DNA of 64,000 nt from a virus: positions 1 through 64,000 of the IMG/VR virus record IMGVR_UViG_3300017917_002560; one strand, 5' to 3'. The notes under the pieces are model-generated. The model was not told the DNA's origin and did no database searches. It saw only the letters and a list, made by a program, of their open reading frames with translations. Positions 50,208-59,667 of this stretch are shown here, one piece after another (within the stretch, counting starts at the first letter, position 1; each line of letters opens with the position of its first letter). The translations under genes and the position numbers were made by a program.

Positions 50208-51081
50208 CCTCACTGGGCATATACGTAGGATCCTTTTTGCCAGCGTTCTGACGAGTCCAGCTTGGGTTCAAACCGTTCATTTCCAAAATGTCATCACGGA
50301 TATTTTGCATCTTCTTTTCAATGTTCAAAATACGTGTGAAGCTGTTGGTAATTGCGGCAGTGTAGTAAGCAAATGGATTTTGCGATTTGGATTCGTCAAA
50401 CTGCAACCCAATTTGGCTAAGTTGTAGCAGAGCTTGGCCCCGCATTTCTTCATTATAGGTATAACCACGCCAGTTGCTACGTGTGGCATATCGTTCACAC
50501 AGTTTCATAAACATCATGGCCAACTTGCGAGTCATAGTGCCGTGATCCTTGGAGAACTCTCCGTGCTCCAGATCGCCTTTCCAGTGCGACTTGCCTACAA
50601 TATACGGTACCTTGTGCTCGTTAATTCTGTAGTGAAAGAATGGAGGAAAGTTAACTCTAATGTGTGTGGGATCCAGCACAGGTACATCAACAATGTCTTC
50701 AATGCTGTCGTCAACTACATCTTCTAAGTCTAGGATGTCTTCTAATCTGCGCTTTTTTGGGGCAGTTTTGCTGACTTTTTTAGGTGCTAGTGGTATATGT
50801 TCCCATGTTGTGATTCTAAAAACAATGTCTGTATTGGGAATCTTTTTGGGGTCTAGCACAATACCGGTTTCTTTTTTAATGCGCTCTGCACGTAGTCTAC
50901 GAGCTTCGGCAATGGTTTTTTGATTTATTTTTGCAACACTGGGCAAGATCATGTCGTATTGATGATCGGCTACAGGATCACGGAAACTACAGTAGGTGTT
51001 CTTGCTTAGGTGTATTTCTTTTAAGATATCTCTATTGTTGAGATAGTTGACTTTGGGTGCAGTCTTGGGAATAAGTGTCAT
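50185..51081 (-). CDS. gp55: Late-transcription sigma factor gp55, N-terminally extended
   Basis: A 298-aa protein whose last about 110 residues match T4 gp55, the sigma factor for late promoters: NWRGYTYNEEMRGQALLQLS, then KSQNPFAYYTAAITNSFTRIL (region-2 like), ending in a flexible acidic tail. T4 gp55 is 185 aa; here about 130 residues are added in front, including a basic KKVSKTAPKKRRLED stretch and an acidic LEDVVDDSIEDIVD stretch. It is consistent with the many nATAAATA octamers in the window. It has a near-consensus sigma70 promoter, and its stop is TAG. Confidence 0.85.
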   Translation of the reverse strand: MTLIPKTAPKVNYLNNRDILKEIHLSKNTYCSFRDPVADHQYDMILPSVAKINQKTIAEARRLRAERIKKETGIVLDPKKIPNTDIVFRITTWEHIPLAPKKVSKTAPKKRRLEDILDLEDVVDDSIEDIVDVPVLDPTHIRVNFPPFFHYRINEHKVPYIVGKSHWKGDLEHGEFSKDHGTMTRKLAMMFMKLCERYATRSNWRGYTYNEEMRGQALLQLSQIGLQFDESKSQNPFAYYTAAITNSFTRILNIEKKMQNIRDDILEMNGLNPSWTRQNAGKKDPTYMPSEVVITTDE

Positions 51082-51108
51082 ACTTTTATTGTCTCCAGAG
51101 TATTACTT

Positions 51109-51136
51109 ATTGTAGCATAAAAACAACACTTGTCAA
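51109..51136 (-). promoter_or_regulatory. Sigma70 promoter of gp55
   Basis: The minus strand reads TTGACA (51131-51136), 16 nt, TACAAT (51109-51114), with TGC before the -10 as an extended -10. It fits early or middle synthesis of the late sigma factor. Confidence 0.85.
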
Positions 51137-51168
51137 CCATTTTCTTTAAAGACGCCGTTTAAAAAATG

Positions 51169-51176
51169 GTTAAATA
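51169..51176 (+). promoter_or_regulatory. Late-type promoter of the baseplate module
   Basis: GTTAAATA followed by C, 18 nt before the gp48 ATG, with ATAGGAA as SD. A weak match to the octamer, assigned by position. Confidence 0.45.
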
Positions 51177-51194
51177 CGCTATAGGAATACTGAC

Positions 51195-53222
51195 ATGGCA
51201 TACGATCCACGCAAAGCGGCAACGTACAATAAACTAAGAAAATCTGGCTTATCAGAAGATGCAGCCTTGGCGCAGTCTGGCATCAGCAATGCCGAGATTG
51301 GTAATTATGCTATTGGCATGAACGGCGAGCTAGGCTCTGTTGTAGCCGGAGGCGGTAAAGTTGCTGGTGTTGATTATGACAAACTGTCGGCTGCTGAGTT
51401 GCGAGAACAAGCTAGATTTGATCAAGGTCTACAAACCACTGATTACGATCAAACAGCCAGTGGACGGCCTGCACAACAACCGGTTAAAAAATATTCATCA
51501 TACACTTCTGTCAGTACAGAAACTGTAAGCGGTGGCGGCTCAACAACTGTGGTGTCAAGACCTCCCAAAGACACCGCAGCCAGCAATGCAGTTCAGCCTG
51601 CTATTAATGCCAAGCAAGCTGAAATAGATCAGTTCATCAAAGATAACCCCAGTAACTTTGCTAGAAAAAAGCAAGGATTACCACCGCTAACTCCTGAAGA
51701 AGCTGCCGCAAGACAGTCACAGTTAGACAGCTTAAACAATCAGCGCGGCGAGTTAGTTAACCAACAAAATGCTGCCAAGGAAGCAGTTCCTCCAGCAGTT
51801 ACCACAGTCCCAAACACCACAACCACCACAGCTACAATTACATCGGTTACGTCATCAACTAACCAACCAGTTAACTTCAACAATGACGAACAGCTAAGTC
51901 AACAAACCGAAGCAGCCATTGATGCTGATCTTCCCACTGCCTCCACTGAAGGTAACAGTGAAAGATCGCCAAATCCAGTTGATGATGCCACACTGGTGCC
52001 AGATGACACAGTTGAGATTCCCGAAACCTTTGAGCCAGAGTTTGTTGAAACTGATACTGGATTAAATGTTTTAGATGAAGATTTGGCAAACCAAGACAAT
52101 GTAGAAAGTTTTGAACCACTGAATCAAGAGTTTGATGACGGTGGCGGCGAGTTTGTTGAACAAGATGGTTTGTTTGTATTGGCTGAAGAAGCTGAGCCTG
52201 TACCCGACGAGGATGGCTTTGTTGAATCTGACACTGGGTTATTGGTATCACAAGAAGATGTTGATGCCGAAAATGATGAAGCATTGTTCCGTCAAGAGCA
52301 AGAAGACCAAGAAGGCCCAACATTGCTGGGTGGCGACGATGACGACGAATCAGCTAATGCAGCCAGCACCAAGGCCAAGCTAGCAGAAACACAACAGCAA
52401 GCAACAATACAGCAACGCTATAATCAAACCACTCAAGGCGATTGGCGGGTGCGTCTGCGACTAGCACCTGGCGCTAACTTTTTGTATAACGATCCCAGCA
52501 ATTCATTGCTGGCACCACTGCGAGTCAGCAACGGAGTAATATTCCCATATACTCCAACTATTTCCACAAGCTTTACGGCCAACTACGACAAGTATGATTT
52601 AACGCATTCTAACTATCGTGGGTACTTTTACAAAAATTCTGCAGTGGGCGATATTTCAATCAATGGCACATTTACTGCGCAAGACACTAGCGAAGCCGCA
52701 TATCTGTTGGCTGTGATTGTGTTCTTGCGATCAGTTACAAAAATGTTTTATGGCAAAGACGAACTACGTGGTGCACCGCCCCCACTGGTTGAGTTGTCAG
52801 GGTATGGCCAATATCAATTCAATAATCACCCTTGCCTGGTCACAAGCTTTAACTACAGTTTGCCTAACGATGTAGACTATATTAGAGTCACTCCCAACAA
52901 CCAAGGTATCAACTTAGGCAATCGCCAGAATCAAGTTAGTTCAAGTCCTGGTAGTACTATCCAAGATGCCGCAAGACGGTTGGGAACGCTGATTAATTTG
53001 GCATCGGGGCAACCGGGAGTACCACGAGGCGCAGTTGGCTCTCCAGTGGATCTTGGCTCAGTAAATTCCACAGTGGCCGGTCTTGGGCAGTCCACTTATG
53101 TTCCTACAAAAATGGAGATACAAATTACATTGCTGCCAGTACAAACACGACAACAAGTCAGTCAACAGTTCTCAGTTAAGAACTTTGCCAACGGTAATCT
53201 ACTCAAAGGAGGATTCTGGTAA
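51195..53222 (+). CDS. gp48: Baseplate tail tube cap gp48, with long acidic N-terminal region
   Basis: The C-terminal 280 residues (WRVRLRLAPGANFLYNDPSN, LRVSNGVIFPYTPTI, KYDLTHSNYRGYFYKNS, VIVFLRSVTKMFYGKDELRG, LPNDVDYIRVTP) match the gp48 tube-cap family, which seals the baseplate side of the tail tube. In front lie about 395 residues that are Gln/Thr/Ser-rich and then strongly acidic (VPDDTVEIPETFEPEFVE, repeats of ESDTGL or ETDTGL), clearly disordered. T4 gp48 is 364 aa. The extension may be a scaffold-like or interaction tail. gp53 begins within its stop (TAATG). Confidence 0.8.
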   Translation: MAYDPRKAATYNKLRKSGLSEDAALAQSGISNAEIGNYAIGMNGELGSVVAGGGKVAGVDYDKLSAAELREQARFDQGLQTTDYDQTASGRPAQQPVKKYSSYTSVSTETVSGGGSTTVVSRPPKDTAASNAVQPAINAKQAEIDQFIKDNPSNFARKKQGLPPLTPEEAAARQSQLDSLNNQRGELVNQQNAAKEAVPPAVTTVPNTTTTTATITSVTSSTNQPVNFNNDEQLSQQTEAAIDADLPTASTEGNSERSPNPVDDATLVPDDTVEIPETFEPEFVETDTGLNVLDEDLANQDNVESFEPLNQEFDDGGGEFVEQDGLFVLAEEAEPVPDEDGFVESDTGLLVSQEDVDAENDEALFRQEQEDQEGPTLLGGDDDDESANAASTKAKLAETQQQATIQQRYNQTTQGDWRVRLRLAPGANFLYNDPSNSLLAPLRVSNGVIFPYTPTISTSFTANYDKYDLTHSNYRGYFYKNSAVGDISINGTFTAQDTSEAAYLLAVIVFLRSVTKMFYGKDELRGAPPPLVELSGYGQYQFNNHPCLVTSFNYSLPNDVDYIRVTPNNQGINLGNRQNQVSSSPGSTIQDAARRLGTLINLASGQPGVPRGAVGSPVDLGSVNSTVAGLGQSTYVPTKMEIQITLLPVQTRQQVSQQFSVKNFANGNLLKGGFW

Positions 53223-53521
53223 TGGCCAATTACGAAGCAACCAGTCCGTACTTCCTTACACAGTACAGTCAATTCTTTCTTGATGTCATGGTCAACCGAC
53301 CAATACCTCAGCAAAGCGATGATCTTAAGACCACTATAAACTTAACGTATCAATACAGACCAGACTTGTTGGCATACGACTTGTATGGTACACCAACACT
53401 GTGGTGGGTGTTTTATCAACGCAACCCCAACACACTTACAAAACCACCGCTGGATTTCAAAGCAGGTACCACAATATACCTACCAAAAGAATCAACACTT
53501 AAATCAGTTCTGGGGTACTAA
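53222..53521 (+). CDS. gp53: Baseplate wedge protein gp53-like
   Basis: A 99-aa protein (T4 gp53 is 196 aa). It has SPYFLTQYSQFFLDVMVNRPIP and the block YRPDLLAYDLYGTPTLWWVF followed by YQRNP and AGTTIYLPKE, a LysM-like wedge protein typical of cyanophage gp53 homologues. It links the wedges at the baseplate edge. It overlaps the gp48 stop by one base and is followed 3 nt later by the large hub protein. Confidence 0.8.
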   Translation: MANYEATSPYFLTQYSQFFLDVMVNRPIPQQSDDLKTTINLTYQYRPDLLAYDLYGTPTLWWVFYQRNPNTLTKPPLDFKAGTTIYLPKESTLKSVLGY

Positions 53522-53524
53522 TCC

Positions 53525-56422
53525 ATGGCAGATCCAATACTACCGGACACACTGGAAGATGGCGATGGCGACATTGGCCTTGACGCAGAAACAGTTACCT
53601 TAGAAGAAAGTCAAGCAGTTGACGAATACTCTCCTGAGTACGAAGGAGAGTTACTGGCCGAACCATTGGAATTGCCTCCAGGCGCAGAACCAGATGAAGC
53701 CACAGCACTCAACGAAGAAGACGGTCCTATACTACTCAATGAAGAGTCAGGAGACTTAACCACCAGCGAAGGTGCTGGTGCAGATGACGATGCTGGCTCG
53801 CCAGGATCAAATACTGGAACATCAAGAACTACTGGAACACCCAGCAACTCTTCCACTGGTGGTGCTGGTGGAAAAATCACACCACAGCCCAATATACTAG
53901 ATAGATTTGCTTCGTACACTTATTCGGCATCGGTGTACATGCTAACCCCTGAACAACTGGATGCATACTCACGCAACGGTCGCCGCAATGTACAAGGATA
54001 TAACTTGATAATGCAAAGCGGTGGTGCCCCTAACAACGTTGGTGGTCCGCAAGGCGGGCAAGGTCCGGCCAATGCCGGACGTAATCCATTTTTTCCGTTG
54101 GACTATTACATTGACAGCATAACACTTACCAACAACTTGTTTGGCAAAAGTACCAACGCCGCGCACAGTGTTGTGGACATGAAGTTCACAGTAAACGAAC
54201 CCAACGGTATCAGTTTGATTGACAACTTGTACAAGGCCGCACAAGACTTGGCTCCAAAAACAGCAGCCGGAACAGTTAACTATGCGGCTGTGGTATATCT
54301 CATGGTCATACGTTTTTATGGCCAGACTATTGATGGTAAAGTTCAACAAGTTGGTGCAGCCGATCCCAAGACTGGCCTCAGCGATGCCAATGCCTTGGTT
54401 GAAAAGTTTATCCCATTTAAGATCAAGGAAATCAAATTTACTATTGCCAACAAACTTGTAACATACGAGTTTGATGTGGCGCCTATTGGGCAAATGGTTG
54501 CCGCGGGCACACGTCGTGGTACTATTCCAGCTGACATCGAACTCAGTGCCACAACAGTGGGCGCCATGCTCACAGGCGATGCACAATACAGTGGAGCAAC
54601 TGCTTCGGCCACCAGTCCTGGTGCAAGTACAACTCCGGGCTCAGCCGCAGGCAATGATGGCAGAACTTCTACCAGTGCACCAGCTAATGAAAATCCAGCA
54701 TCGCCGGCCAAGGCCAATAGCGCACCTAATAACAAAAAGACTATCAAACAAGGCTTGATTGCGGCCATGAACGATTTCCAGAAAGAGCTAGTCAAAAAAG
54801 AAATATATGATGTAGCTGACGAATATGTGCTGGAATTTGCCAACGGTGCCGAAGCCATACGTGATGGCAAAATTGCTAAAACAGACAAAAAAGTCAACAA
54901 GAGTGCAACCCCAATGAGTCAGGCACCTAGCCAAAATACACAGAGTGCTAGCCCAGACAAAAGCAACATGGATGTTACTGCACGTAACTGGGGAGTCACA
55001 GCTGGTATGCAACTGGTGCAAGTGATAGACATGATTATTCGCAACAGCACATACATTACCGATCAAGCTGTGGTCATAATTGACGAGGAAACTGGCAAGC
55101 CTGTGCCCAACCCCAAGGCTGGCACCAAGGGCATGAAATGGTTTAATATTGCCATGAAAGTCACACAGTTAGACTATGATAAAAAGCGCAACGATTTTGC
55201 TCATCGTATTACCTATATCATTGAGCCATACACTCTGACAGACTTTAACAGTCCGTATTTCCCAATTGGTAACTTCCGAGGAGTACACAAGCGTTATCCA
55301 TATTGGTTCACTGGGGAGAACACTCAGGTCCTGGATTACCAAGCCAGCTTTAACAAGCTATACAATCTTACCGTGAGTGGTGCCGACGGCAACAGCGCAC
55401 TCAATAGTGTACGTAAAAAATACACATCCAGCATGCGTGACATTGCGTTCTATCAGTATCAAGCTCGCAGTACAGAATCTGCACAAGGCGCCGAAGGCAA
55501 AGCCAACGAGCTAGCCGCATCAGCCGCAGAATACCTCTACAACCCCAGCGACAACGCCAACGCTAAAATACGTATTATTGGTGACCCTGCTTGGATTCAG
55601 CAAGGTAGTATCACTAACTTTGTAGACAGCAAAAGCGTAAGTTACGGACCATTCTTGCCCGACGGTACTATAAATTTTGAAGTCAACGATGTAATGTTTG
55701 AGATTTCTTGGCAAAAACCGCAGGACTATAATTTAACCACAGGCGTTGCAGATCCATATTCCTCACCAGGCAGATCGTTTGGGGATCGCACACCAATTCA
55801 AAGTGTAGTGTACAGAGCCAAGAGCGTGGTAAGTGAATTCCGACAAGGTAGATTTGAGCAAACAGTTGAAGGCACACTGTACACTTATCCTGTGCCCGAG
55901 GGCACCAACAAGGCCACAACAGCCAGCAACCCTGTTGCTAATTCTTCTGGCAGCAACGGCGCAGATACCAGCGATAATTCTGACACTGAACGTGTACCGT
56001 TGGGCGAACAAACTATCAACACTGGAGATAGAACCAGCGGTGATCAAAATGACACTGATGAAGAACTGGTACAGTTGGGCGGCCCCGGGTTTGATGATTT
56101 TTCTCAAAGTGCCGAGTATGAAAATTACGGTGGACCTGGCCTAGTAGCAGAACCAGATTTAGACTTTGTAGACCCTGGGGCAAGTTCAGGAGAGTTTGAA
56201 GATGATACCTTGTTTCCCGACGACACGGTTGGCATTCCCGACGAAGCAGAAGTTGGCGTTGACAGCAATGGTGAGGAAGTCAGTGTTGGTGCTGGCGGAA
56301 TTCCCTCCAGTGGACGAATAACAGCCGACCAACGTGCGGCGATAAATCAAGATATAAGCGGGTTTGATGTAGAGTTGAGTCCACAACCAGCTAATCCACA
56401 AATCATAGCTAGAGATTGGTAA
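53525..56422 (+). CDS. Large baseplate hub protein of cyanophage-type module (965 aa)
   Basis: A 965-aa protein between gp53 and gp5, the place of a large baseplate structural protein in cyanophage genomes. Residues 1-110 and about 800-950 are acidic and disordered; the central 650 residues are structured (ILDRFASYTYSASVYMLTPE, NPFFPLDYYIDSITLTNNLF, YAAVVYLMVIRFYGQTIDGK, MDVTARNWGVTAGMQLVQVI, VLDYQASFNKLYNLTVSG, GDPAWIQQGSITNF). A VTYEFDVAPIGQ-type beta domain suggests a hub ring component analogous to T4 gp27, but I cannot prove this. The acidic C-tail contains FPDDTVGIPDEAE, echoing the VPDDTVEIPETFE of gp48. Confidence 0.6.
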   Translation: MADPILPDTLEDGDGDIGLDAETVTLEESQAVDEYSPEYEGELLAEPLELPPGAEPDEATALNEEDGPILLNEESGDLTTSEGAGADDDAGSPGSNTGTSRTTGTPSNSSTGGAGGKITPQPNILDRFASYTYSASVYMLTPEQLDAYSRNGRRNVQGYNLIMQSGGAPNNVGGPQGGQGPANAGRNPFFPLDYYIDSITLTNNLFGKSTNAAHSVVDMKFTVNEPNGISLIDNLYKAAQDLAPKTAAGTVNYAAVVYLMVIRFYGQTIDGKVQQVGAADPKTGLSDANALVEKFIPFKIKEIKFTIANKLVTYEFDVAPIGQMVAAGTRRGTIPADIELSATTVGAMLTGDAQYSGATASATSPGASTTPGSAAGNDGRTSTSAPANENPASPAKANSAPNNKKTIKQGLIAAMNDFQKELVKKEIYDVADEYVLEFANGAEAIRDGKIAKTDKKVNKSATPMSQAPSQNTQSASPDKSNMDVTARNWGVTAGMQLVQVIDMIIRNSTYITDQAVVIIDEETGKPVPNPKAGTKGMKWFNIAMKVTQLDYDKKRNDFAHRITYIIEPYTLTDFNSPYFPIGNFRGVHKRYPYWFTGENTQVLDYQASFNKLYNLTVSGADGNSALNSVRKKYTSSMRDIAFYQYQARSTESAQGAEGKANELAASAAEYLYNPSDNANAKIRIIGDPAWIQQGSITNFVDSKSVSYGPFLPDGTINFEVNDVMFEISWQKPQDYNLTTGVADPYSSPGRSFGDRTPIQSVVYRAKSVVSEFRQGRFEQTVEGTLYTYPVPEGTNKATTASNPVANSSGSNGADTSDNSDTERVPLGEQTINTGDRTSGDQNDTDEELVQLGGPGFDDFSQSAEYENYGGPGLVAEPDLDFVDPGASSGEFEDDTLFPDDTVGIPDEAEVGVDSNGEEVSVGAGGIPSSGRITADQRAAINQDISGFDVELSPQPANPQIIARDW

Positions 56423-56425
56423 AAT

Positions 56426-57925
56426 ATGGCAGAAGAAGTACAACGAAGTCGGGGTCGTCCCAGTAATTACAAACAAGACCGTGGTGGCACACCATCGGAA
56501 TATGGTCCGTTCTTGGGCATTGTAAAGAACAATGTGGATCCCACACGTTCGGGTCGTATGCAAGTGTATATTGAAGCGTTTGGCGACGGTGGTGAAAACG
56601 ACGACAAAAAATGGGTAACTGTAAGTTACTTGCCACCGTTTTATGGTGCCACTCCTCCCGGCGGCGCAGCCAAGGAGGGCACAGGCGGATACCCCGGTAA
56701 CCAAAACAGTTACGGTATGTGGTTCACTCCTCCCGACATTGGTGTCACTGTAGTTTGTATATTCGTCAATGGTGACCGTAGTCAAGGTTACTACATTGGT
56801 GCAGTGCCTGAAAATGGCATCAACCACATGGTTCCAGCCATTGGTGCCGAAGCAAATTTCATACCCACCAACGCTAATCAGAAAGCATACTTTGCCAACG
56901 CACCGCTGATGCCGGTGACAGAAATCAACAACAACAATATCAAGTTAGACAACAATGCTAGATTCTTTGATCAGCCCAAACCTATACAAAGTGTTGTGGC
57001 TGCTAGTTTCTTCCAGCAAGGGGTGGCCAAAGACATAGAACGTGGTCCTATACGCAGTAGCAGTCAACGCGAGAGCCCCAGTGCTGTGTTTGGTATTTCA
57101 ACACCGGGTATCCCTATCTATCAAGGTGGCTTGGCACCGTCTGATGCTAGAAAAAAGCTTAACTCAGGCACAGTAAAACCTGGAGACCTTAAAGTTATTG
57201 GTCGCATGGGCGGGCATACATTTGTTATGGACGACGGTGACATTGACGGCAACAATCAGTTGTTCCGACTACGCACTGCCAAGGGTCATCAAATCATGAT
57301 GAATGATTCTGGCGACTTTTTACAGCTCATGCATGCCAATGGGCAAACTTGGATTGAGTTGGGTGTAGAAGGTACAGTAGACGTTTTCAGCACCAACAGT
57401 GTGAACATTCGTTCACAAGGTGACATTAACTTACATGCTGATCAAGACATCAACATGTTTGCTGGGCGCGATATCAAAATGAAAAGCGCAGCCGACACTA
57501 CAATAGAATCCGCAGTTAACATGACACTGTCATCGCAGGCTGGCACTGTAATTTACAGCAAAGCCACAATTGGTATCAAAGCCGATGGTAGTCTTGCATT
57601 GCAAAGCGAAGGCGGTAGCTGGAACGGTGGCGGTAGCTTGGCATTTACTGGAGGTGGTATTGACCTAAATGGTCCTGCCGCAGCCGCTGTAGCCGCACCC
57701 ACAGCATTGCAAAAAACTATATTGGACGACACAAAGTTCAGTAGCAGTACTGGTTGGCAAGTGGCTGCTGGGGATCTAGAAAGTATTGTGACTAGAGCAC
57801 CAACACACGAACCCTATCCATATCACAACAAAGGTGTTGATGCCAAGGTTGTGTTTGAAGAAGGTAACGCACCGCCTCCAGCAAGCGAACCTGTACCTGG
57901 TGGCGTGGAGATCCAAGCACTATGA
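56426..57925 (+). CDS. gp5: Baseplate central spike gp5 (no lysozyme domain)
   Basis: A 499-aa VgrG-like spike protein. Residues 25-140 form the OB-fold (YGPFLGIVKNNVDPTRSGRM, TPPDIGVTVVCIFVNGDRSQ, then GYYIGAVPE). Residues about 245-410 form the spike beta-helix with INLHADQDINMFAGRDIKMK, SAADTTIESAVNMTLSSQ and QSEGGSW repeats. The T4 gp5 lysozyme domain is absent; here the peptidase domain of the tape measure may take its role. The protein ends in a Pro/Glu tail. It overlaps the next gene by ATGA. Confidence 0.88.
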   Translation: MAEEVQRSRGRPSNYKQDRGGTPSEYGPFLGIVKNNVDPTRSGRMQVYIEAFGDGGENDDKKWVTVSYLPPFYGATPPGGAAKEGTGGYPGNQNSYGMWFTPPDIGVTVVCIFVNGDRSQGYYIGAVPENGINHMVPAIGAEANFIPTNANQKAYFANAPLMPVTEINNNNIKLDNNARFFDQPKPIQSVVAASFFQQGVAKDIERGPIRSSSQRESPSAVFGISTPGIPIYQGGLAPSDARKKLNSGTVKPGDLKVIGRMGGHTFVMDDGDIDGNNQLFRLRTAKGHQIMMNDSGDFLQLMHANGQTWIELGVEGTVDVFSTNSVNIRSQGDINLHADQDINMFAGRDIKMKSAADTTIESAVNMTLSSQAGTVIYSKATIGIKADGSLALQSEGGSWNGGGSLAFTGGGIDLNGPAAAAVAAPTALQKTILDDTKFSSSTGWQVAAGDLESIVTRAPTHEPYPYHNKGVDAKVVFEEGNAPPPASEPVPGGVEIQAL

Positions 57926-59226
57926 GCCAATTTACATTTATTGACCCCGAAACTGGAAAAGAATTCCTAGTCAAAGGAGCCGCTGGCTTAACAGAAGAGC
58001 AAGCGTTTGAAATATACAACAAACAAAAAGACGTTGGATCTTTGATTAACCTCAAGCCTGGGGACATACTCAGTGCAGCCAGCCAAGCCGCTCAAGGGCT
58101 AACCAGCGCTCTGTCGCAAGTTTCACAGGGTATTGCTGGCATTGCTGGTTCAGTAACTGGTGCATTAGGCGGGGCTATCAACAAAGCCACACAAGTGGCC
58201 ACAGGGCTAGTGTCTGCACCTTCTCTCAGCAGTGGATTGTCAGGGGCACTGGGCACTGCACAAAGCTTGGCTAGTAAAACTGTAGCTGGTATTGCCAGCG
58301 CAGTAAAAACCTTGCCAGTGACCAATGGTATAAACATTGCAGACTATGCCAAGCAAGCTACAGCTCTAATGCCAGTGGGCAATTTGAGCCCAAACAATCT
58401 CACAGCCACACTGTCGCAAGCATCTAAGTTAGTTGGGCAAGGTGCCGACGCTCTTACAAATTCTGCTGGCCTAGGCAAGTACGGGTTGGATTGCACACAA
58501 TTGGAACGTGCCGGATTTGTTAAACCTGGCACAGCAGGAAAATATCTAGCTTCTGGGGTTAGCGACTTAACATCAGTGTTAAACAGTCCAGCAGTATGGA
58601 CCGGCAAAGACGGAGTAGCCAACGTAGACAAACTGTTGAGCTCAATACCAAAACAAGATGCTATTCAACAAGGATTAATGGCCACTGGACTGCAAAGCGT
58701 ATCACAGTTGGGAATACCAATTGACAAGCTTAACCCCAAAGAGTTAGCTGGTACAGCACTCAATGCCGCAAAGTCAGCCGGAGACACACTAAAATGGGCC
58801 GCAGGGCAAGCACTGCCAACTGACGTGCTTAACAAATTTAATACAGCAGCCAAAGACGCATCGTTTGCAGTGGATTTTAGTGAGTTAAAAATTGACAGCG
58901 CAATGGCTAGCGAAATTGTCCCCCCAGCACTCAATGCCACTGTTGATAGAAAAACTCTCAATGCCGCAGTTAACCGTGTGGTTGGTAACAAAAAGATTCC
59001 TGAAGTTTCGTTTGATATTCCTGAATCTATTACTTCAGCAGCCGCTGGGGCAAGCTCAAGTGTTAATCAAGGGTTATATTCTAGCACAAAAGATGAAGAT
59101 CTCACATATACTGGGTCTGACCCGCTGGTTTGGGATCGAATCAATGCCGAAAGATTGCGTAGAGGATTACCAGGGCTGGCAGCAATTGGATATCCTAGAC
59201 CGCCTGATGAACCCAGGGTTGCATAA
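57922..59226 (+). CDS. Ala-rich baseplate-region protein (434 aa)
   Basis: A 434-aa Ala/Ser/Gly-rich protein. Residues 55-140 have Gly-zipper-like helices (QVSQGIAGIAGSVTGALGGA, SKTVAGIASAVK), which could insert in or cross a membrane. A conserved central block follows, KYGLDCTQLERAGFVKPGT...SVLNSPAVWTGKDG, then DAIQQGLMATGLQSVSQLG. This block resembles a cell-wall or virion-associated module found next to gp5 in cyanophage-type baseplates, but no enzyme motif is visible. It is coupled to gp5 by a 4-nt overlap. Confidence 0.55.
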   Translation: MSQFTFIDPETGKEFLVKGAAGLTEEQAFEIYNKQKDVGSLINLKPGDILSAASQAAQGLTSALSQVSQGIAGIAGSVTGALGGAINKATQVATGLVSAPSLSSGLSGALGTAQSLASKTVAGIASAVKTLPVTNGINIADYAKQATALMPVGNLSPNNLTATLSQASKLVGQGADALTNSAGLGKYGLDCTQLERAGFVKPGTAGKYLASGVSDLTSVLNSPAVWTGKDGVANVDKLLSSIPKQDAIQQGLMATGLQSVSQLGIPIDKLNPKELAGTALNAAKSAGDTLKWAAGQALPTDVLNKFNTAAKDASFAVDFSELKIDSAMASEIVPPALNATVDRKTLNAAVNRVVGNKKIPEVSFDIPESITSAAAGASSSVNQGLYSSTKDEDLTYTGSDPLVWDRINAERLRRGLPGLAAIGYPRPPDEPRVA

Positions 59227-59228
59227 TC

Positions 59229-59236
59229 AATAAATA
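59229..59236 (+). promoter_or_regulatory. Late promoter of gp25
   Basis: AATAAATA, then TTGAT, then ATG. No SD, so the transcript start is predicted at the start codon. Confidence 0.7.
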
Positions 59237-59241
59237 TTGAT

Positions 59242-59616
59242 ATGACTACTTTTATCGGCTTCAGTACAATAGGGCAAAACAAAAAATTTACCTTGGTAGA
59301 TTTCCCGCTAATCAAGCGTGACTTTTTGAATGCCCTTAACATACGCCAAGGCGAATTGCCAGGCCGCCCAGCGTATGGTACAGTGATGTGGGACTTTATT
59401 TTTGAAAACCAAATTGAAGAACTACAGCGAAATATTGAAGTTGAAATACAACGTGTGGCTGGTGGTGATCCACGTATTCAAGTCAGCAACATACAGGCCT
59501 TTCCCCAGGAAAATGGAATCTTGATTCAACTTGAAATCGCCATTTTACCTACCACTAATGCAGAAATCCTAAGCATTTTTTTCGATCTACAACAACGTCG
59601 CGCCAGTTACATCTAA
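59242..59616 (+). CDS. gp25: Baseplate wedge protein gp25
   Basis: A 124-aa GPW/gp25-family protein: LVDFPLIKRDFLNALNIRQG, AYGTVMWDFIFENQ, then GDPRIQ at the conserved EPR-like corner and a final QQRRASYI. It joins wedge to sheath and is essential for contractile signalling. T4 gp25 is 132 aa. It has a late octamer immediately upstream; gp6 follows 51 nt later behind its own late promoter. Confidence 0.92.
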   Translation: MTTFIGFSTIGQNKKFTLVDFPLIKRDFLNALNIRQGELPGRPAYGTVMWDFIFENQIEELQRNIEVEIQRVAGGDPRIQVSNIQAFPQENGILIQLEIAILPTTNAEILSIFFDLQQRRASYI

Positions 59617-59637
59617 AACTAAGCCGTTTTTTATTCT

Positions 59638-59645
59638 AATAAATA
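59638..59645 (+). promoter_or_regulatory. Late promoter of gp6
   Basis: AATAAATA followed by C, 22 nt before the gp6 ATG, with GCGAGGC in the leader. Confidence 0.7.
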
Positions 59646-59667
59646 CTAGAAGCGAGGCTTAGTACGA

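Noticed and set aside
53969-54900. Minus-strand frames of 185-205 aa inside the 965-aa hub gene
   Set aside because: No SD, no domain, and they overlap each other and a strongly supported gene.
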